DNA of 43,998 nucleotides from Lachnospiraceae bacterium (GTDB taxonomy: Bacteria > Bacillota > Clostridia > Lachnospirales > Lachnospiraceae), in assembly GCA_016290595.1 (NCBI GenBank), contig JAEEUR010000008.1, positions 1 to 43,998 of the forward strand. Reading direction: 5' to 3'. The notes under the pieces were generated by a model. It searched no databases. It was not told where the DNA came from and saw nothing but the letters and a program-made list of their open reading frames with translations. The translations under genes were made by a program, and so were the position numbers. Below are positions 29,925-38,118 of this stretch, piece after piece (position 1 is the stretch's first letter; every line of letters starts with the position of its first letter).

Positions 29925-30682
29925 AAACCTGGAAGAAGGCCTTGTGTTTTGCGCTCTGTCTTCTGCCGGTCGGCGTGATCGGCGGATGGCTCACGGCGGA
30001 AATGACGGTATCATCCGTGGATACGGCCCTGCTGGAAAGCGCTGCTCAGCAGCTGGGCAGCCCGGAGGCCGTCAAGGCCCTGACGGCAGCTTCGGGCGCC
30101 TTTTATACTGTTTTCTGCGCGTTCTTCGGATATCTGCTGGCGGAGAAGATCGGCCTGATGCGTCCCTTCCGCTTTGAGAAGGCGGTCGTGATCCGTGTTT
30201 TCCTCATCGCTGCACTGGGCGGCGCCGTCTTCAGCCTGGACGCCTGGACGTTTGCCAGGTGGATCCCCGAACTGAAAGAAACGTACGAGGCCGCCGGATC
30301 TTTCGAGATGACCGTCTGGATCGCTTCGGTCCTGTACGGCGGTATTACGGAGGAGGTCATGATCCGGCTCTTTTTGATGAGCGGACTGGCGCTCATCGGC
30401 TGGAAACTGTTTTTCCGGAAAGAAGAGCAGCTTCCGCTGAAGGTCCTGATCGCAGCCAATATCCTTTCGGCGCTTGCGTTTGCAGCGGGGCATCTCCCCG
30501 CCACGGAGCTGATGATCGGCGAGCTGACACCCCTGCTTCTGATCCGCTGTTTCCTGCTCAATGGCGCGGCTGGGCTCCTTTTCGGCCGATTCTACCGGAA
30601 ATACGGTATTCATTACGCCATGCTGGCCCATATGCTGTTCCATCTTGTCAGCAGGACCATATGGCTGATCGCGCTTCCGTAA
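29921..30682 (+). CDS. CPBP-family intramembrane metalloprotease
   Basis: A 253-residue integral membrane protein with about seven hydrophobic segments. The Abi/CPBP (Rce1-like) signature is present: GGITEEVMIRLFL (about residues 139-151; EE-x3-R), LAFAAGHLPA with the second-motif His (about 190), and HYAMLAHMLFHLV (third motif). Such glutamate/histidine proteases cut within or near membranes. The start ATG overlaps the stop of the membrane-anchored MerR gene by four bases, a strong sign of joint production. A working hypothesis is that it releases the MerR DNA-binding domain by intramembrane cleavage. Bacteriocin immunity is an alternative role for CPBP proteins. Confidence 0.85.
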   Translation: MKTWKKALCFALCLLPVGVIGGWLTAEMTVSSVDTALLESAAQQLGSPEAVKALTAASGAFYTVFCAFFGYLLAEKIGLMRPFRFEKAVVIRVFLIAALGGAVFSLDAWTFARWIPELKETYEAAGSFEMTVWIASVLYGGITEEVMIRLFLMSGLALIGWKLFFRKEEQLPLKVLIAANILSALAFAAGHLPATELMIGELTPLLLIRCFLLNGAAGLLFGRFYRKYGIHYAMLAHMLFHLVSRTIWLIALP

Positions 30683-30750
30683 GGGCGGCGGGCAAACGTC
30701 TCAGCGGTTTGCCTGCAGACAGTGCCCGACAGTTTTTCCCCCTTTAAATG

Positions 30751-30778
30751 AAACGGCATCCCCAAGGAGGCCGTTTTT
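30751..30778 (+). terminator. Weak rho-independent terminator
   Basis: AAACGGC (30751-30757) pairs with GCCGTTT (30770-30776) and five T residues overlap the stem end. It follows the protease gene. Confidence 0.55.
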
Positions 30779-30818
30779 GATGAATTACGTCAAAATACCG
30801 CAGAAATGAGGAAAACTG

Positions 30819-30827
30819 TGGTATAGT
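30819..30827 (+). promoter_or_regulatory. Extended -10 promoter for the GNAT genes
   Basis: TGGTATAGT, an extended -10 without a clear -35, about 55 bases upstream of the first acetyltransferase start. Confidence 0.5.
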
Positions 30828-30881
30828 ATAGACACCGATAAATAATATAAGTCCGGCTTGCTGCGGCCTGCGGAGGAAGAA

Positions 30882-31376
30882 ATGGTCCATCTGGAAAAAA
30901 TCGATGCCAAGAATCTCTGGGACGTCATTGATCTTAAGGTCAGAAAGGAACAGAAGAGCTTTGTCGCTCCGAACGAGGGCAGCCTTCTGGAGGCATATCT
31001 CGCCGTCGGAAGCGAGTGCAAAGCGTTCCCTTTCGCTATCTGTAACGATAAGAAACTGGTCGGTTTTCTGATGATCGGCTACAATGAAGCGGCGATGTAT
31101 GAGATGTATGACGAAACGCCGCCGGAGAGCCTCAAAAACAATTACAGCCTGTGGCGCCTGATGATCGATAAAAGATATCAGGGGAGAGGCTACGGAAGGG
31201 AAGCGGTCCGCCTGGCGCTGGAGTTTATCCGGACGTGGCCCTGCGGGAAAGCGGAAACCTGCGAACTCTCCTACGAACCGGAAAACGAGACCGCTAAACA
31301 ACTGTATCATTCTTTCGGCTTTGCCGAAAACGGCGAGATGGACGGAGACGAAGTCATTGCCGTGCTGAAGCTCTAG
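30882..31376 (+). CDS. GNAT-family N-acetyltransferase (SpeG/BltD-like)
   Basis: The 164-residue protein has the GNAT fold. Acetyl-CoA motif A is RLMIDKRYQGRGYGREAV (about residues 94-111; R/Q-x-x-G-x-G/A), and motif B is the C-terminal NETAKQLYHSFGFAENG. AFPFAICNDKKLVGFLMIGYN forms the central strands (split only in naming). The closest pattern is the spermidine/spermine acetyltransferase (BltD/SpeG) branch because of the 'LSYEPENETAKQLYHSFGF' tail; substrate not proven. I chose the ATG at 30882, eight bases after GGAGG; an upstream TTG is less likely. A second GNAT gene starts 15 bases after the stop. Confidence 0.87.
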   Translation: MVHLEKIDAKNLWDVIDLKVRKEQKSFVAPNEGSLLEAYLAVGSECKAFPFAICNDKKLVGFLMIGYNEAAMYEMYDETPPESLKNNYSLWRLMIDKRYQGRGYGREAVRLALEFIRTWPCGKAETCELSYEPENETAKQLYHSFGFAENGEMDGDEVIAVLKL

Positions 31377-31391
31377 GACGGGAAAGAAGCC

Positions 31392-31877
31392 ATGGATCAT
31401 CGGATCGTTTCAGCCAAAGAAGAGAACAGGGAGGAGATCCTGTCCTTATATCAGGCGCAGAAGGGCCGGCCTTACTGTCCCTGGGATGAGGACTATCCTT
31501 CGGACGCGACCATCAGCTTTGATCTGGCGCGCGGCGCGCTGTTCGTCTTAAAAAGCGGCGGGCGCATAAAGGCTGCGGTTTCGATCGACGAGGATGAAAC
31601 CGTTGCGCAGCTTCTCTGCTGGGATAAAGCGCTCGAGCCCTCGGCGGAGCTGGCCAGGCTGGCGGTCGCACCAGAGGAGCAGAATAAAGGACTTGGGCGC
31701 ATCATGCTCCGCTTCGGGATGGATGAACTGAAGCGGCGCGGCTTTAAGGGCGTTCATTTCCTGGTCAATAAGCATAACGTAACGGCGCTGCGGTCGTATG
31801 CCGTATTCGGATTTCACGTCGTGGGAGAATGCCGGCTGTACGGCCAGGATTTTCTGTGCTATGAAAAGGAACTGTGA
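31392..31877 (+). CDS. GNAT-family N-acetyltransferase
   Basis: The 161-residue protein has ARLAVAPEEQNKGLGRIML (about residues 88-106), the Q/R-x-x-G-x-G/A acetyl-CoA loop of GNAT enzymes, and a C-terminal NVTALRSYAVFGFHVVGE, the usual motif B. The N-terminus has an acidic PWDEDYPSDATISFDL that probably shapes the acceptor site. The ribosome binding site (GGGAAAGAAG) is moderate. It is the second of two GNAT genes in tandem; they are not close copies of each other. The degraded paralogue of a small membrane protein overlaps its stop codon. Confidence 0.83.
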   Translation: MDHRIVSAKEENREEILSLYQAQKGRPYCPWDEDYPSDATISFDLARGALFVLKSGGRIKAAVSIDEDETVAQLLCWDKALEPSAELARLAVAPEEQNKGLGRIMLRFGMDELKRRGFKGVHFLVNKHNVTALRSYAVFGFHVVGECRLYGQDFLCYEKEL

Positions 31878-32010
31878 AGCGCCTTTTTGAACGCATGCTC
31901 ACGATTATTTTTGAACTGATCGCGGAAGGCTCTCTGGAAGCCGTGGAAGAAAGGTGCCGCTCACGATCGGGCTGGCTGTCCGGAAGACCGTGAAAAAACA
32001 CCGCCGCTGA
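31874..32010 (+). pseudogene. Decayed, internally deleted copy of the 33417 small membrane protein gene
   Basis: GTG-initiated frame with IIFELIAEGSLEAVEE, matching ILFDLIVEGSVEAVGE of the gene at 33417. After a deletion and frame change the end reads TVKKHRR-stop, identical to the end of that gene. The transmembrane middle is missing. The start overlaps the stop of the second GNAT gene. It is a relic of duplication and decay. Confidence 0.7.
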
Positions 32011-32035
32011 TCCCAATGCAAAAGGAGAGCAGAAG

Positions 32036-32818
32036 ATGGATTATCTGGAAGAGTATTATAACAACTACGACGAGGACGGACGCCTTCTGTCACGTCACGG
32101 ACAGGTGGAATACCTGACCACGATGAAATATATCCGGGAGAGCCTGGCGGGGCTTTCCGATCCGAAGATCCTGGAAGTCGGCGCCGGAACGGGACGCTAC
32201 AGCGTGACGCTGGCAAAGCAGGGCCTGAAGGTAACGGCGGTCGAACTGATCCCCCATAACCTGGAGATCTTAAAGTCCAAGCTGGACGGTACGGAACCGA
32301 TCACCGCGCTGCAGGGGAACGCCCTGGATCTGTCCCGCTTTGCCGACGAGACCTTCGACCTGACCCTGCTGCTGGGGCCGATGTATCACCTTTATTCGAA
32401 AGAAGAGAAGCTGCAGGCGCTTTCCGAAGCGGTGCGTGTGACTAAATCAGGCGGCCGTATCCTGGTGGCCTACTGCATGAATGAGCCGACCGTCATTCAG
32501 TACGTGTTCGGTTTGAACCATCTGCGCGAAGTGATGGACCTTAATATGCTGACCTCTGACTGGCACTGCATCAGCGAGCCCAAAGATCTTTTCGAGATGG
32601 TGAGAACAGAAGAGATTGCGGAACTGGATGCAGCGGTACCTGTCAGAAGGATCAAACTGGTCGCAGCGGACGGTGCGACGAATTACAAGCGGGAATACAT
32701 AGACGCCATGGATGATGAGACTTTCAGCAAATGGATGGATTATCATTTCACGATCTGCGAACGGCAGGACCTCATCGGGGCTTCCCACCATACGCTGGAT
32801 ATCCTTCAGAAAGAGTGA
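32036..32818 (+). CDS. Class I SAM-dependent methyltransferase
   Basis: A 260-residue methyltransferase. Motif I ILEVGAGTGRYSVTL (about residues 45-59) binds S-adenosylmethionine, the acidic end of beta-2 is VTAVELIPHN, and motif post-II/III is FDLTLLLGPMYHLYSKEEK (about 105-123). The C-terminal segment, with SHHTLDI, is typical of small-molecule or unassigned methyltransferases. There is no DNA- or rRNA-specific motif. AAAGGAGAGC precedes the ATG by about ten bases. It follows the duplicated-gene relic and precedes the HD hydrolase by 12 bases, forming a small operon with it. Confidence 0.87.
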   Translation: MDYLEEYYNNYDEDGRLLSRHGQVEYLTTMKYIRESLAGLSDPKILEVGAGTGRYSVTLAKQGLKVTAVELIPHNLEILKSKLDGTEPITALQGNALDLSRFADETFDLTLLLGPMYHLYSKEEKLQALSEAVRVTKSGGRILVAYCMNEPTVIQYVFGLNHLREVMDLNMLTSDWHCISEPKDLFEMVRTEEIAELDAAVPVRRIKLVAADGATNYKREYIDAMDDETFSKWMDYHFTICERQDLIGASHHTLDILQKE

Positions 32819-32830
32819 CGGTGCGGCGGG

Positions 32831-33445
32831 ATGCGGTTTGAAGAAATGACGGAGAAGGCGATCGCCTATATACGGGAGCTTTTCAAAAACAATGCCGGCG
32901 GGCACGACGCGGCGCACAGCCTGCGCGTCTTTCACAATGCGATGCGGATCGCCGGGGACGAGCCCGGCTGCGACCGGGAGATCGTGGCGCTTGCGGCGCT
33001 GCTGCACGACGCGGACGATCACAAACTGTTTCATACCGAAAACGATGAGAATGCGCGCGCTTTCCTGAAGGAAAACCTGATCCCGGAAGAGCAGGCCGAC
33101 CGGATCTGCGAGGCGATCGATTCCGTGTCTTTCAGCCGGAACCGGGACCGTCTCCCGCAGACGCTCGAGGGAAAGATCGTGCAGGATGCGGACCGTCTGG
33201 ACGCGATCGGCGCCGTCGGGATCGCCAGGACCTTTGCCTACGGCGGAGAGCACGGCCGCTCACTGGAGGCGTCCGTTCAGCATTTTTACGATAAGCTGCT
33301 GCTGTTGAAAGACAGGATGAACACGGAGACCGCGAAGCAGCTTGCTGAGGATAGACACCGCTTCCTGGAGGCGTTTCTGAAGGAACTGAAAGACGAGACG
33401 GAAGGAGGACAGCCGGATGGAACTCATACTGGAGATCCTGTTTGA
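32831..33445 (+). CDS. HD-superfamily phosphohydrolase (YedJ-like)
   Basis: The 204-residue protein has the metal ligands of HD hydrolases: GHDAAHSLRVF (H about 25 and H about 29), LLHDADDHK (HD about 59-60, with a second H) and QDADRLDAIGAVG (D about 118). This order, together with the DADRLDAIG signature, points to the YedJ/YpgQ branch, whose members are nucleotide or pyrophosphate hydrolases. Its last 29 bases overlap the start of the small membrane protein gene at 33417, whose ribosome binding site GGAAGGAGG lies inside this gene, so the two are translationally coupled. Confidence 0.88.
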   Translation: MRFEEMTEKAIAYIRELFKNNAGGHDAAHSLRVFHNAMRIAGDEPGCDREIVALAALLHDADDHKLFHTENDENARAFLKENLIPEEQADRICEAIDSVSFSRNRDRLPQTLEGKIVQDADRLDAIGAVGIARTFAYGGEHGRSLEASVQHFYDKLLLLKDRMNTETAKQLAEDRHRFLEAFLKELKDETEGGQPDGTHTGDPV

Positions 33446-33671
33446 TCTGATCGTGGAAGGCTCTGTGGAAGCCGTGGGAGAGAAGAAGGTGCCGCTTGTG
33501 CTCAGGATCCTGGCCGCCCTCGTCCTGATCGTGGTTTTCGGCGGCCTGGTAGGCGTCCTTCTGTATATCGGGATCTCCGAAAAAAACTGGATCGTGACGG
33601 CTTTCGGAGCGATCATCGCGGTCTTCATCGGGACGGCCGTTTGGAAAACCGTAAAAAAGCACCGCCGCTGA
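33417..33671 (+). CDS. Small membrane protein, 84 aa
   Basis: The ATG is preceded by GGAAGGAGG and overlaps the HD gene by 29 bases. The first 23 residues (MELILEILFDLIVEGSVEAVGE) form an amphipathic helix, followed by two transmembrane helices (about 27-52, LVLRILAALVLIVVFGGLVGVLL, and 57-75, IVTAFGAIIAVFIGTAV) and a basic tail KTVKKHRR. The family is not known to me, but a decayed copy of the same gene lies at 31874-32010, so it has been duplicated locally. Confidence 0.75.
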   Translation: MELILEILFDLIVEGSVEAVGEKKVPLVLRILAALVLIVVFGGLVGVLLYIGISEKNWIVTAFGAIIAVFIGTAVWKTVKKHRR

Positions 33672-33823
33672 TCTCGGCCGTCCGAAAACCGGCGGCTTGC
33701 GCGGAATGCGCCGCAGGGAGCAATTAAAATATCGGAATATGGCTGCAACGTTTCGCCGGGCCGTATTGTATTGAGAGTGGAAGGCAATCGATCCTTCCGA
33801 AAAGGACACTTTGGAGGTTTCTT

Positions 33824-35431
33824 ATGAAGAACAGGACAAAGTACAGAAAAACGATCGGGCTGCTGCTGGCCTTTTCCCTTCTGATTTCCGCGCTGTCAGC
33901 CTGCGGCCCGGCGCCTGCCGTCACGCCGACCGATGCTCCGACCGCCACGCCGAGCGAATCCGGCAGCGGGACGTTCGGCATCCGATATGAACTTGGCGAT
34001 ACCGCCGACAATTTCACGCTTAAGCCGTCGGAAGCAAAAACCGGAGACACGGTTGAAATCAGGACAGGCGTCCTGTACGATGCCGACATCCATGTTTATG
34101 TAGACGGCCAGGAGATCAGGAAATCGCATTATGACAGCGATTACTGGGGGTATTCTTTTGTGATGCCCGACAAAGAAGTGCTGGTAACGGCAAAGTATTA
34201 TACAAAGGGCGAAGTCTGGGGCGTGTCGGACGAACCCGTCATCTGGGCCGAAAAGATGAGCTTCCGGAAAACGGAGATCATCACGGATGCGATGAGCTGG
34301 GATTCCTTCGATGAAAAGCTGCTTGCCTTTTTGTCGGAGCATACGGACGGCAACTATATGGCCTCGCCGCTTTCCTTCCGCTATGCCCTGGGCCTGCTGC
34401 TGACCGGAGCGGCCGGAGAGACGAAGGCCGAACTCCTGAAGGCGCTCGGCGTTAAGTCGGAGGAGGAGTGGATAGAATACTGCCTGGATTTCAACGGCTT
34501 CGTCGAGTACTTCGCCTCCGATCTGGAAGAGGAGCTCGCGGGGTTCAAGGAGATGGTCAAGCAGGGCTGGATCCCGGCGGAATCCGCGGAGCCTTTCCGC
34601 GCGCTGCGCGTCGCCAACTCCGTCTGGAAGGCCGAACGGATCACGGAGAGTTTTAAAGACGCCTATAAGGAATCCGTCGAAAAGAACTACGCGGCGGAAT
34701 ACCGCTCCTTCACGGCGGCAAACGCTGTGGAAAAGATCAATGAATGGGCCGATATCAAGACGGAGCACATGATCCCGGCGCTCCTTCCGGAAGGGTATCC
34801 CACCGATGAACTGGCCATAGTCCTGATGAACGCCCTGTATTTCAAGGACGCCTGGCAGACGGAGTTCGCCAAAGCCCTGACGGAAGAAGGGGATTTTCAT
34901 GCCGGAAACGGTCAGACGACCCGGAAGGAATTCATGACCGTCACGGATTACTTTTCCTACTACGAAGACGCAGATACCAGACTGGTGATCCTTCCGATGA
35001 AGGGCGGCGTCTCCATGGCGTTCGTAATCGGCTCCACGGAAGGGCTCGCGGAGAAGATCGCCCGGGCCGCTTCGGAAAACGTGAAAGTCACGATCCCGAA
35101 GATGGATCTCGAAACAGATTTCTCGAACGGAGAGCTGGTGGATTTCCTGAAGGAATGCGGCGTTAGCCTTGCCTTCGACGGCCGGGCGGATTTCTCCGCC
35201 ATGATCGATTATCCGGTCTTTGTCAGCGACATCATTCAGAAGACCCGCATCAAGCTGGACGAGGAAGGCGTGGAAGCGGCCGCCGTGACGGCGATCATGA
35301 TGGACGAATGCGCCGCGTTTGAGCCGGAAGACCCGAAGGTATTCACGGCCGACGAGCCGTTCTCGTTCTACATCTACACGACCTGCAACGATACGACGGC
35401 CGTCATGTTCGCCGGAGAAATCGTAGAATAA
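33824..35431 (+). CDS. Serpin, lipoprotein-anchored serine/cysteine protease inhibitor
   Basis: A lipoprotein signal (LISALSAC, Cys near residue 27) and a Pro/Thr-rich linker (TPTDAPTATPSESG) are followed by a small beta domain (about residues 45-130). A serpin domain of about 370 residues follows: the PLSFRYALGLLLTGAAGET block (helix B), AIVLMNALYFKDAWQ, and the hinge/reactive loop KTRIKLDEEGVEAAAVTA near residues 460-475, followed by the FTADEPFSFYIYT strand. The EEG-x-EAAA hinge indicates an inhibitory serpin. Counting P17 from the second Glu puts P1 near Cys in MMDECAAF, so a cysteine or a neighbouring Glu/Ala would be attacked; the exact residue is uncertain. It stands alone, with TTGGAGG before the ATG and a strong terminator behind. 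It probably shields the surface from host or competitor proteases (inference). Confidence 0.9.
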   Translation: MKNRTKYRKTIGLLLAFSLLISALSACGPAPAVTPTDAPTATPSESGSGTFGIRYELGDTADNFTLKPSEAKTGDTVEIRTGVLYDADIHVYVDGQEIRKSHYDSDYWGYSFVMPDKEVLVTAKYYTKGEVWGVSDEPVIWAEKMSFRKTEIITDAMSWDSFDEKLLAFLSEHTDGNYMASPLSFRYALGLLLTGAAGETKAELLKALGVKSEEEWIEYCLDFNGFVEYFASDLEEELAGFKEMVKQGWIPAESAEPFRALRVANSVWKAERITESFKDAYKESVEKNYAAEYRSFTAANAVEKINEWADIKTEHMIPALLPEGYPTDELAIVLMNALYFKDAWQTEFAKALTEEGDFHAGNGQTTRKEFMTVTDYFSYYEDADTRLVILPMKGGVSMAFVIGSTEGLAEKIARAASENVKVTIPKMDLETDFSNGELVDFLKECGVSLAFDGRADFSAMIDYPVFVSDIIQKTRIKLDEEGVEAAAVTAIMMDECAAFEPEDPKVFTADEPFSFYIYTTCNDTTAVMFAGEIVE

Positions 35432-35465
35432 GCCGCCCCGTCGGCATTTCGGTCTCGCTCTGTTC

Positions 35466-35498
35466 AAGCCGGAAGTCTCCTGGAGACTTCCGGCTTTT
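35466..35498 (+). terminator. Rho-independent terminator after the serpin gene
   Basis: AAGCCGGAAGTCTCC pairs with GGAGACTTCCGGCTT around a single T, and four T residues overlap the stem end. Confidence 0.85.
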
Positions 35499-35503
35499 CG
35501 TTC

Positions 35504-35800
35504 CAGGAGGATTTCCGCTTCAAGATCATCTGTCCCAAAGCGCATCAGCAGCGCCTGGAGAGAATGGAAGGCTGTCTCGAAAGAAAAGAGGCCGCGGAAA
35601 CCAAGCGGCTCGGACAGGAAAAACAGATCCTTAAGCTGATTAAAGACACGGCGGAGAAGTGTCAGAAAACGCTCGACAAGCTGGATTTGGCCCGGGTCGG
35701 AAAAAGCAACTGGAGGAGCTTTCGAAAGGCCTGGGCGAAAAGAACACTCCGATCGGGATCAGGCTGCCGGGAAACGCTTTCCGCCGGACACGCTGTCCGC
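35504..35800 (+). pseudogene. Frameshifted helical gene relic
   Basis: From 35504 one frame reads FRFKIICPKAHQQRLERMEG and on as a charged coiled-coil-like helix with QEKQILKLIKDTAEKCQK. After about base 35690 the coherent reading moves to another frame, RKKQLEELSKGLGEKNTP and then GIRLPGNAFPP. No start codon precedes the first piece and the end runs into the tail of the converging lipoprotein gene. It looks like the broken end of a larger gene; the family is not recognised. Apart from this and the serpin terminator, the 35432-35800 gap holds nothing I can name. Confidence 0.35.
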
Positions 35801-36388
35801 TCAGTTGGTGAAAGCGTTCTGCACGGCGCTGATCATGTTGGAGGTCAGGATATCCGCGATCTCGTCCGGCGCGTCCTTGATCTTCCAGGACGCGTCCTTT
35901 TTGACCAGCGTTAACGTGACGGATTTTTCCGCCGTACCGGGGCTCACCGTCTGTGCGGCGCTTTCAAAGCAGCTGACGAGGAGGGCGATCATCTCGTCCT
36001 CGGACGCGCCGCTCACGGCCATTGACAGTCCCTGCCGGACGTAATTGACCACGGCGAGAGTCATGACGTCGGAGGCGTCGGTATAGGTGAAATCGACTTT
36101 TACGGTGGCGGTGTCGCCGCTGACTTCGGCCTTGCCGATCTTGTATTTCATCGCCGAAGCCCACTCCTTCAGGTACTTGGAAAGAGCGCTGAACAGGCTG
36201 TCTTCCTCGATCTCCGCAAAGGCGCTTTCGTCGCCTTCTTCGATGATGCCCGCGATCTTCTTGTAATCGAAATCCTTCATGCCCTCGCAGAGGGTCCTGA
36301 CGGTGGCCCGGGGCGTGCCCGTGCCGCCGCACGCCGCAAGCATCAGCAGCATCGCGGCGGCTATGATCATACTGAGAATCTTCTTCAT
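35801..36388 (-). CDS. Lipoprotein with NTF2-like (DUF4878/DUF5105-like) domain
   Basis: The 195-residue minus-strand product has a lipoprotein signal MKKILSMIIAAAMLLMLAAC (lipobox LAAC). Next comes an NTF2-like pattern: a first helix region with ATVRTLCEGMKDFDYKKIAG, a long helical stretch, the strands KYKIGKAEVSGDTATVKVDFTYTD (split only in naming) and a final VTLTLVKKDASWKIKD strand, typical of small DUF4878/DUF5105 lipoproteins. The number of the family is from memory. It lies 28 bases behind the M48 metalloprotease stop and is probably the second gene of that operon. It may be a sensor or chaperone-like partner in envelope stress (inference). Confidence 0.8.
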   Translation of the reverse strand: MKKILSMIIAAAMLLMLAACGGTGTPRATVRTLCEGMKDFDYKKIAGIIEEGDESAFAEIEEDSLFSALSKYLKEWASAMKYKIGKAEVSGDTATVKVDFTYTDASDVMTLAVVNYVRQGLSMAVSGASEDEMIALLVSCFESAAQTVSPGTAEKSVTLTLVKKDASWKIKDAPDEIADILTSNMISAVQNAFTN

Positions 36389-36416
36389 ATCGTGTTCCGG
36401 TCCCTTCGTGTGAGTT

Positions 36417-38072
36417 TTACAGCAGGATGAGGGCCGCGGCGAGGGCGGCGGCGGTCAGAGCCAGCCAGATCCAGCGGATCGTCAGGCCGAAGCCGTAGGT
36501 GAAGCATTTGACGGTCCGGCCGTCCACTTCCATCCTGTACAGTTCAACGTACGGGACGGGGCTTCTCCGGTACCATCCCTTGACGACGGCGAAGCGGTCG
36601 ATGTTCTGCTTCGATTTGAAGATTGCGAAGATCTTGTTCAGGATGAAGAGCGGCTGGCTGTAATCCAGGAAGATGATGCCGGTCTCGTCCTGCAGCACGT
36701 AGTCCTCGTTGAAGATGCAGCCGGGATCCCCGCGCCCGATGACGGTGCCCCGCAGCTCGCAGGGGATGCTGCGGATGCCGGAGACCTTGGGCTCGCCCAG
36801 AAGGCCGGCGGTATTGGCTTCATAGTATTCCTTGTTCGGATGCGTGAAGCGGAACTTCAGGAGAGAAAACACCGCGGAAAGCACCAGAAGGGCCGCCGCG
36901 ATCCACAGCTTTTCCGTGTCGTCCCCGACCCAGAACACGGCGCCGACAACCAGCGCGCCCAGGAAGGTGATCACGGGCAGGAGGCTGATCCCGATCTCGC
37001 GGAGGAAGTCGTCGAAATAGGATTCGGGCTTCTGCAGGTCAAAGTCGATAAAGGGCATTCTGCCGTACTGCGGAGCCAGTTTGTCGATCGCCTGCAGGCG
37101 CTTCGAGATCAGTGGGTGCGTGGAGTTGAGTTCATACCACTTGGCCCAGGTGTTCCAGAGCTCCCACTTCATCGCGTTTTTGATATGGGTCTTGTCGATC
37201 TCGCCGTTCACGAAGCAGCTGACCGTCAGCGACTTGGAGGCTTTGGAGTCGAAGATGCCGAGCGTATTGGTGGAGCTCGCGTTGATGGCCCGCTGCCGGC
37301 CCTTCTTTCCGCCTTCCGCGATCTCTTCATGCGTGCTCATGCCGAAACCGATCTGGATCAGCGCGCGGGAGAGGGCTTCCGGATCCCCGGTCGCTTCCAC
37401 GGAGAACTGGTCCGCGAAGTATTCCCTGGTCCGGGAGAACCAGAGCACGATATACTGCGAAATGATATAGAGCACGTAGGCGATCGCGGCCAGCGCCGCT
37501 TGGGCCGCCGCGGCCTTGCTGTCGTCGCTGTCGTTGGAACTGCCCACGGTGCTCTTCGTGCCGTTGATCAGGGCCCGGGAGATCGCGTACAGCACCATCG
37601 GGACCAGCTCGGCCATCGTCATCAGCAGCATGTCGTAATGCACGGCGTGCCCCAGCTCATGTGCCGTGACTGCTTTCACCTCATCCTCGGTCAGAAGGTC
37701 GAAGATGCCGCGCGTCAGCACGATGCGGGCGTTGTTTTTTGTGTGGCCGTAGGTAAAGGCGTTCGGGGCGCCGTCCTCGATCAGGCCGATCTTCGGATAT
37801 TTCATGTGCTGTTCCTGACAGACCTGCTCGATGAACTCCTGCAGGTAGGCCGGGATCTCCGCGCCGAAGCGGGTCTTGTAGAACCAGCGCTGCGTGAGAT
37901 CCGTCAGAAAAGGAGAGATCAGGAACTGGATGAACAGGACCACGGCGGACGCGATCAGCGCGGTGCCGAGCGGCACGCCGGTCAGGTCGAACACGATCAG
38001 CAGGATCAGGACCAGCAGTCCGTACAGAAGAGCGAGCGTCGCGGCCGAAACGCCGAAAAGGAGCTTTCTCAT
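36417..38072 (-). CDS. M48-family (HtpX-like) membrane metalloprotease
   Basis: The protein has N-terminal transmembrane helices (residues about 8-28 and 35-52), followed by the zinc-protease motif HELGH (about residues 138-142; HExxH) and a downstream SRTREYFADQF with the third zinc ligand Glu, as in HtpX/Ste24. Two more hydrophobic stretches lie near residues 155-215, and there are C-terminal helices (about 375-405) and a beta-rich domain. I chose the ATG at 38072 since GAGG stands nine bases upstream; an ATG at 38078 is too close to it. The promoter at 38108-38136 and its palindrome lie directly upstream, and the lipoprotein gene follows 28 bases downstream. A role in membrane-protein quality control is known for the family. 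Confidence 0.9.
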   Translation of the reverse strand: MRKLLFGVSAATLALLYGLLVLILLIVFDLTGVPLGTALIASAVVLFIQFLISPFLTDLTQRWFYKTRFGAEIPAYLQEFIEQVCQEQHMKYPKIGLIEDGAPNAFTYGHTKNNARIVLTRGIFDLLTEDEVKAVTAHELGHAVHYDMLLMTMAELVPMVLYAISRALINGTKSTVGSSNDSDDSKAAAAQAALAAIAYVLYIISQYIVLWFSRTREYFADQFSVEATGDPEALSRALIQIGFGMSTHEEIAEGGKKGRQRAINASSTNTLGIFDSKASKSLTVSCFVNGEIDKTHIKNAMKWELWNTWAKWYELNSTHPLISKRLQAIDKLAPQYGRMPFIDFDLQKPESYFDDFLREIGISLLPVITFLGALVVGAVFWVGDDTEKLWIAAALLVLSAVFSLLKFRFTHPNKEYYEANTAGLLGEPKVSGIRSIPCELRGTVIGRGDPGCIFNEDYVLQDETGIIFLDYSQPLFILNKIFAIFKSKQNIDRFAVVKGWYRRSPVPYVELYRMEVDGRTVKCFTYGFGLTIRWIWLALTAAALAAALILL

Positions 38073-38091
38073 AGTCATTAACCTCGTAATT

Positions 38092-38118
38092 GGAAGTATA
38101 ATGTCGTATTATACTTCC
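38092..38118. promoter_or_regulatory. 27-bp perfect palindrome at the M48 promoter, operator candidate
   Basis: GGAAGTATAAT (38092-38102), centre GTCGT, and ATTATACTTCC (38108-38118). One arm is the -10 hexamer of the minus-strand promoter, so a bound protein would block it. Confidence 0.8.

Noticed and set aside
33896-35545. Minus-strand open frame (549 codons) opposite the serpin
   Set aside because: The serpin reading is certain from its reactive-loop hinge and signal peptide; the antisense product is featureless.
36840-38081. Plus-strand open frame (413 codons) opposite the M48 protease
   Set aside because: The minus-strand protein has HELGH and transmembrane helices; the antisense is only a Gln/Arg/Asp-rich shadow.
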